A stretch of 64,000 nt of DNA from Nitrincola tibetensis (GTDB taxonomy: Bacteria; Pseudomonadota; Gammaproteobacteria; Pseudomonadales; Balneatricaceae). This document shows, piece by piece, positions 59,414 to 64,000 of the stretch (within the stretch, counting starts at the first letter, position 1; each line of letters begins with the position of its first letter). The stretch covers positions 62,001 through 126,000 of the forward strand of contig NZ_QKRX01000004.1 of assembly GCF_003284585.1 (NCBI RefSeq). The letters run 5' to 3'. The notes beneath the pieces were generated by a model. The model did no database searches, had not been told where the DNA came from, and was given only the letters and a program-made list of their open reading frames with translations. Position numbers and translations under genes: made by a program.

Positions 59414-61009
59414 ATGGCCCGAATTCAAGATCAAGATACCGACTACAAAGTTGGACAGGATAACGCTCAACTGATGGGACTGGATTTCCATAATCCCGTA
59501 TTCCCATTGTCGGCGATATTAATTATTGCGTTTATTGTTTACGCACTCGTATTTCCCGAGTCAGCCAGTACGTCACTGGTTGCAGCTCGCGGTTGGTCCA
59601 TTAATCATTTTGATTGGCTCTTTATGATTGCTGGAAATCTTTTCGTGTTGTTCTGCTTAGTGCTGATATTCCTGCCTCTGGGTAAAATCCGTTTGGGTGG
59701 AAAAAATGCAAAACCAGAATATTCATTACACTCGTGGTTTGCGATGCTCTTTGCCGCAGGCATGGGAATTGGATTAATGTTTTGGAGCGTTGCAGAACCT
59801 GTCGCCTATTATACCGACTGGTATGGTACACCACTCAATGCAGCAGCGAACACAGAAAGCGGCGCCTCTGCCGCCATGGGTGCAACAATGTTTCACTGGG
59901 GGTTACACCCTTGGGCTATTTATGGGGTAGTCGGGTTAGCCATTGCTTTTTTTGCATACAACCGCAACCTTCCTATGACCTTACGGGCAGCCTTCTTCCC
60001 GATTTTAGGGCGTCATACACGTGGATGGATTGGGCATACGATTGATATCGTCGCGGTTTTGGCAACGATTTTCGGGTTAGCCACGTCACTGGGCTTAGGC
60101 GCCTCGCAAGCGGCAGGTGGTTTGCATTATCTATTTGGTATTCCCAACTCAATCGGTACCCAAATCGCGATCATTATTGTTGTAACCATTATTGCTTTAA
60201 TCTCCGTATGGAGAGGCATCGATGGCGGTGTAAAACTGCTCAGTAACCTCAATATGATCATGGCCATCGCCCTACTGCTATTCGTTGTCATTGCAGGCTC
60301 GACGACGCTCTTTATCAATGGACTTTTTAAAACCACTATTGACTATGTCAGTCATATTATCCCCCTTTCGAATTGGATAGGGCGTGATGACCAAACCTGG
60401 TTTCACGGTTGGACCGTCTTCTATTGGGCTTGGTGGATTTCTTGGTCTCCTTTTGTTGGCATTTTTATCGCGCGCGTGTCGAAAGGACGTACTGTTCGTG
60501 AGTTTTTAACCGCTGTTTTACTCGTGCCCACTTGCGTCACAATCGTATGGATGACGGCGTTTGGTGGTAATGCGTTGCATCAAACAACCGAAGGTATCGG
60601 ACAATTAAGCAATGGCATTGGCGACGTCTCTCTGGCGATGTTCCAAATGTTAGAAAATCTACCCTTAAGCGGTATCACCTCTTCTTTAGCCATTGTTCTG
60701 GTCTTGGTGTTTTTTATCACATCGTCCGACTCTGGATCATTGGTGATTGATAAAATTACCGCAGGCGGTAAAACAGATGCACCCAAGCAACAACGTGTCT
60801 TCTGGGCGGCATTGGTTGGGATTATTGCAGGCATACTTTTGGCAGGCGGTGGAACCTCAGCACTCAGTGCTCTGCAAGCTGGGGCGGTTGCAACTGGACT
60901 TCCGTTCACTGTGGTTTTGCTCTTCATGTGTTTCAGCCTGTTTAAAGGGCTTTCACAAGAGTATGCACAGGATTACCTTAATGTGAACGCTCAAACCGAA
61001 GTAAGCTAA
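59414..61009 (+). CDS. BCCT family glycine betaine transporter (BetP-like)
   Basis: 531 residues with twelve predicted membrane helices. Glycine stretch AAGMGIGLMFW (about 113-123), TM4 aromatic box HWGLHPWAIY, TM8 signature FYWAWWISWSPFVGIFIARVSKGRT and the sodium-site TSSDS segment are all intact, as in Na+-coupled betaine carriers such as BetP. It has a short tail, so osmotic control is uncertain. It lies beside formate dehydrogenase genes in the betaine island, and probably supplies glycine betaine for catabolism or osmoprotection. AGGGGA stands before the ATG. Confidence 0.92.
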   Translation: MARIQDQDTDYKVGQDNAQLMGLDFHNPVFPLSAILIIAFIVYALVFPESASTSLVAARGWSINHFDWLFMIAGNLFVLFCLVLIFLPLGKIRLGGKNAKPEYSLHSWFAMLFAAGMGIGLMFWSVAEPVAYYTDWYGTPLNAAANTESGASAAMGATMFHWGLHPWAIYGVVGLAIAFFAYNRNLPMTLRAAFFPILGRHTRGWIGHTIDIVAVLATIFGLATSLGLGASQAAGGLHYLFGIPNSIGTQIAIIIVVTIIALISVWRGIDGGVKLLSNLNMIMAIALLLFVVIAGSTTLFINGLFKTTIDYVSHIIPLSNWIGRDDQTWFHGWTVFYWAWWISWSPFVGIFIARVSKGRTVREFLTAVLLVPTCVTIVWMTAFGGNALHQTTEGIGQLSNGIGDVSLAMFQMLENLPLSGITSSLAIVLVLVFFITSSDSGSLVIDKITAGGKTDAPKQQRVFWAALVGIIAGILLAGGGTSALSALQAGAVATGLPFTVVLLFMCFSLFKGLSQEYAQDYLNVNAQTEVS

Positions 61010-61019
61010 CCGGAAAGGC

Positions 61020-61046
61020 AGGCGCCCTAAATAGGGCGCCTATTTA
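61020..61046. terminator. Hairpin between convergent BCCT and mgtE genes
   Basis: AGGCGCCCT (61020-61028) pairs with AGGGCGCCT (61033-61041), followed by TATTTA. It can end both transcripts. Confidence 0.65.
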
Positions 61047-61050
61047 CGTC

Positions 61051-62409
61051 TTAAACCAGAATAATGAGCGTGGCAAGCCCAAGGAAGGACAAAAAACCAA
61101 TCACATCGGTAACCGTCGTTAAAACCACCGCACCCGATAGCGCTGGATCAATTTTGAGCTTTTTCAATACTAAGGGAATTAACACCCCCGCCATATTAGC
61201 AACACTCATATTGATAAAGATGGCCAGTGTAATGACCAAAGTAATCAAAATGTCACCAAACCACAGCTGCGAAATCGCTCCCACCACTAACGACCAAACC
61301 AGACCGTTACTAATGCCCACCCACAGCTCTTTATTATACAACCAGCGTTTATTGTTACCGGCAATCTGGCCCAAGGCCAAACCACGAATAACAACGGTCA
61401 GTGTTTGACTTCCTGCAATCCCTCCCATGCTTGCAACCACTGGCATCAAAATTGCGAGCGCAACGATTTGATCGAGTACCGCAGTAAACTGCCCAATTAC
61501 GGCTGCGGCTAAAAACGCTGTCAATAGATTGATGCCCAACCAAACTCCTCTACTTTTTGCACTGCGCATAATCGGGGTAAAGACTTCTTCTTCGTCACTA
61601 ACACCCGACATATGCTTGAGCGTCAAATCCGCATCGTCTTGGGTAATTTCCAAAACGTCGGTGGGGTTTAGCTGCCCAACCAATAAACCATCACTATCGA
61701 TCACTGGTACGAAGTGCAGTTCTTTTGAGCGCAATAACGCAGCCGCATCACTGACTTTCATTCGATCATTTAGGGTAAAAGGCTCATACATATAATCATC
61801 GACAACAGCTTCTTGCGGTTGCTTGATCAAATCAATTAGGGTTAAGGTCCCGAGTAAACGTTTGTACTTGTCAGTAATCATGATTTCTTGCGACTCATCA
61901 TCAAGTAGGTGATGAATTCGAATGTAACGTTGAACGGCTTCGAGTGATACGCCCTGTTTAACATTGACGGTTTCGGGATCCATATAGCGGCCGACCACGT
62001 CTTCTTCATACGCGTGCAACACTTCAACCTGCGCACGAATGTCTTCATCCAAACTCGCATAGACACTGGTTTTGATGGCTTCATCAGCAACATCTAAAAC
62101 CTCGGCGACCTCCTGCGCATCCAGACCTTTAATGATTTCCTGAACATCACTTAGTGAGAGGTCTTCAACATAATCGGCTCGGATGGTTTCATCAACCTCG
62201 GCCAGCACCTCACCAATAAGATCAGAAGGCACAAACTCCCAAAGTAAGTCGCGTGTTTTAGCCGGAAAAGACTCAAGCATCCTAGCAGTATCTAAAACGT
62301 CTAACTCAACAAAAAAACCTTTTAAGCCCGTTCCATCTGCATTGTCTAACAGTTGCTGCAAATGCAGCAATTGCTCTTCTGAATGAGTAAATTTATCGTC
62401 ATCACGCAT
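61051..62409 (-). CDS. mgtE: Magnesium transporter MgtE
   Basis: 452 residues. Cytosolic MgtE N domain (about 15-125), two CBS domains (about 135-260) and five C-terminal membrane helices (about 285-450). The PVVASMGGIAGSQTLTVVIRGLA motif lines the pore. A gated Mg2+ channel controlled by cytosolic Mg2+. Confidence 0.94.
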   Translation of the reverse strand: MRDDDKFTHSEEQLLHLQQLLDNADGTGLKGFFVELDVLDTARMLESFPAKTRDLLWEFVPSDLIGEVLAEVDETIRADYVEDLSLSDVQEIIKGLDAQEVAEVLDVADEAIKTSVYASLDEDIRAQVEVLHAYEEDVVGRYMDPETVNVKQGVSLEAVQRYIRIHHLLDDESQEIMITDKYKRLLGTLTLIDLIKQPQEAVVDDYMYEPFTLNDRMKVSDAAALLRSKELHFVPVIDSDGLLVGQLNPTDVLEITQDDADLTLKHMSGVSDEEEVFTPIMRSAKSRGVWLGINLLTAFLAAAVIGQFTAVLDQIVALAILMPVVASMGGIAGSQTLTVVIRGLALGQIAGNNKRWLYNKELWVGISNGLVWSLVVGAISQLWFGDILITLVITLAIFINMSVANMAGVLIPLVLKKLKIDPALSGAVVLTTVTDVIGFLSFLGLATLIILV

Positions 62410-62526
62410 GACTGGTTTCCTTAAAAATCATTTTATTGGCCAATAACTCTGTGCTAGCAACCAGCCTCATCAAGGGATCTTTGAACACCAACAATAGCAT
62501 AGTGATCATGACACCTGCTCTGTTGG

Positions 62527-63498
62527 CTAAATACTAAACCGAGAAAAATTAATCACAGGAGTCCAGCTTTCAGCCCAAGTATGATTGGCGCTTTCCCCGG
62601 CAGACTCTAAAGATGCTGTAATAAATTCAATAAACACCCTAACCTTGGCGGGTAAATAGTCTCGCTTGGGATAAATGGCGAACACTCCACTCTCCGGCTG
62701 GGGAGGTCTGAAATAAGGATAAAGCGAAACTAAAACCCCGCTTTGCAAACCCTGTTTTGCCAGAAAATGCGGTAGTTGAGCAAAACCCAAACCATCGGCA
62801 CACATATGAGCCATTGCCTCACCATCATCGGTAATATGACTAGGCTCTAATTCGTAAGGAAGATATTCTCCTTTATCATTGGGTAAAAAAATCGGCTGTA
62901 GTTGCTGTGTTTCTTTAATTCGAAAACCAATCCAACGGTGTTGCTGAAAGTCGTCCGCGCAGCGCGGTGTCCCATGCGCCTGTAAATATTGAGGTGACAC
63001 ACACGTCAGAAAATCCATGGGACTAAGTCGCCTTGCCACTAAACGACTATCTTTTACGAAACCCGTACGCAAAGCCACATCAATGTCGTTCTCAATAATA
63101 TCTACGTGTGAATCATTGATCTCTATCTCAAGCTTAATGTCTGGATAACGCTGACAGAATCCCTGCAATAAGGGACGCAAATAAAGATGGCTATAACAAG
63201 CGGCAGAATTAATCCGCAGGGTACCGCAAGGAGATTCATTTAAATGCCTCAGCTCATCCTCGCAGGAAGCAAGGTCTTGAAGTATCTTGCGCACTGTATC
63301 GGCATAGCACTGACCAGCCGTAGTGATGCGCAACTGGCGAGTGGAGCGTTGAAAAAGGGTCAATCCAAGCTGAACTTCTAGACGACCAATAGCCTTGCTG
63401 ACCGTGGATGGATCTGTATTGCAGGCTCTTGCCGCTGCTGCAAAGTTACCACTATCGCAAGTGGCTATAAATATTTCTAGTGAACGCAGTTTATCCAT
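62527..63498 (-). CDS. LysR-family transcriptional regulator
   Basis: 323 residues from MDKLRSLEIF at 63498. N-terminal winged HTH (about 1-60, NFAAAARACNTDPSTVSKAI) and LysR substrate domain. It lies about 100 bases behind an EamA-type transporter gene on the same strand. Effector unknown. The longer frame to 63549 adds residues unlike the family. Confidence 0.88.
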   Translation of the reverse strand: MDKLRSLEIFIATCDSGNFAAAARACNTDPSTVSKAIGRLEVQLGLTLFQRSTRQLRITTAGQCYADTVRKILQDLASCEDELRHLNESPCGTLRINSAACYSHLYLRPLLQGFCQRYPDIKLEIEINDSHVDIIENDIDVALRTGFVKDSRLVARRLSPMDFLTCVSPQYLQAHGTPRCADDFQQHRWIGFRIKETQQLQPIFLPNDKGEYLPYELEPSHITDDGEAMAHMCADGLGFAQLPHFLAKQGLQSGVLVSLYPYFRPPQPESGVFAIYPKRDYLPAKVRVFIEFITASLESAGESANHTWAESWTPVINFSRFSI

Positions 63499-63598
63499 GA
63501 ACTGAGTATAGTCGGTATTTCCATAAACTGTCCATAACAGGAATCTCATGAATAATATTCACGACTGATAGGGAGACCAGCCTATTTTTCTGGAGTTT

Positions 63599-64000
63599 TT
63601 AAGCTGCTTTTTTCTCTAAAATCACCAGTGCAATACCACCAAGTATCGCCACAGAGGCGACAACTAAGCGCAGACTCAAGTCCTCATTCAGTAAAAGAAT
63701 CCCCCCTCCGGCCGCAATCACTGGAACACTCAATTGAACAGTGGCTGCTGTCGTTGATTTCAATGCAGGCAAGGCTGTGTACCAAATGGCATAGCCGAGT
63801 CCAGACGCCAAAGCGCCCGATGCTACTGCGTACCAAAACCCAGCGCTATCGAGCGAAAAATGCTGGAACATCAGCAGATTCAATACCAACGCAATAGGAA
63901 CCGCACGAAGAAAATTCCCTGCCGTGACTCGAGTCGCATCGCCCTCCCCCTTACCGCGCAAGGAATACACGCCCCAAGCAATTCCAGCGAGTAACATCAA
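63599..64000 (-). CDS. EamA/DMT-family transporter, C-terminal part (cut by window edge)
   Basis: 133 residues of the C-terminal EamA repeat with about five membrane helices; the sequence SGLGYAIWYTALPALKST is typical of drug/metabolite transporters. The N-terminal half is beyond 64000. Confidence 0.85.
   Translation of the reverse strand: MMLLAGIAWGVYSLRGKGEGDATRVTAGNFLRAVPIALVLNLLMFQHFSLDSAGFWYAVASGALASGLGYAIWYTALPALKSTTAATVQLSVPVIAAGGGILLLNEDLSLRLVVASVAILGGIALVILEKKAA

Noticed and set aside
1-64000. CRISPR arrays, IS elements, prophage, tRNA or rRNA
   Set aside because: No spaced palindromic repeats, transposases, integrases or tRNA-like cloverleafs were seen on reading. The only array is the coding repeat in tolA.

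Overview
The window looks like chromosomal DNA of a marine gammaproteobacterium, probably of the Oceanospirillales/Oceanospirillaceae type. The evidence is the gene orders ruvC-ruvA-ruvB-ybgC-tolQRAB-pal-cpoB-queC, dapA-bamC-purC and bcp-perM-tusA-like-bepA-nadA, together with a complete Pseudomonas-style glycine betaine catabolic cluster. The genus is not proven. I see no insertion sequence, prophage, CRISPR array, rRNA or tRNA. Nearly every gene is intact and codon use looks even.

Region 1 (1-11.2 kb): the tail of an unidentified protein; a membrane PAS-type sensor kinase homologue whose ATP-binding domain looks degenerate; a double-ATPase peptide ABC subunit directly behind it; then ppiD, hupB, lon, nfuA on the minus strand and rlmD plus an RluA-type pseudouridine synthase on the plus strand.

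Region 2 (11.1-33.8 kb): housekeeping. A dapA-bamC-purC-hydroxyacid dehydrogenase operon; bcp, perM, a TusA-like protein and bepA; nadA; and a long minus-strand run of yebC, ruvC, a TRIC-type channel, ruvA, ruvB, a DksA-type zinc finger protein, ybgC, tolQRAB, pal, cpoB and queC. aspS, a HIT protein and a FemAB-like GNAT protein follow. TolA carries 15 tandem 15-bp units.

Region 3 (33.8-61 kb): an island for choline and glycine betaine use. GbdR-like regulator; betB and betA (choline to glycine betaine); a very divergent, shortened BCCT-family membrane protein; betI; a COG0523 metallochaperone; then glyA-soxBDAG-purU-sdaA, which takes sarcosine to glycine, serine and pyruvate and turns the one-carbon units into formate; gbcB and gbcA (glycine betaine to dimethylglycine); a NAD-linked formate dehydrogenase (fused FdsGB plus FdsA); and a BetP-like BCCT transporter. 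Together these cover uptake of choline/betaine, stepwise demethylation, entry of the carbon skeleton as pyruvate, and oxidation of methyl carbons to CO2 with NADH. The dimethylglycine demethylase step (dgcAB) is not in the window. TGTCGC-like half-sites recur beside the betaine genes, including a clean 19-bp direct repeat upstream of glyA, and suggest a common AraC-type regulator, probably the GbdR homologue.

Region 4 (61-64 kb): a MgtE magnesium transporter, a LysR regulator and the C-terminal part of an EamA-type transporter cut by the window edge.

The most interesting candidates are the core-only BCCT protein at 38783-39931, the pseudokinase-like sensor at 400-1767, the shared half-sites of the betaine regulon, and the structured leader before the DUF1127-like gene near 54 kb.
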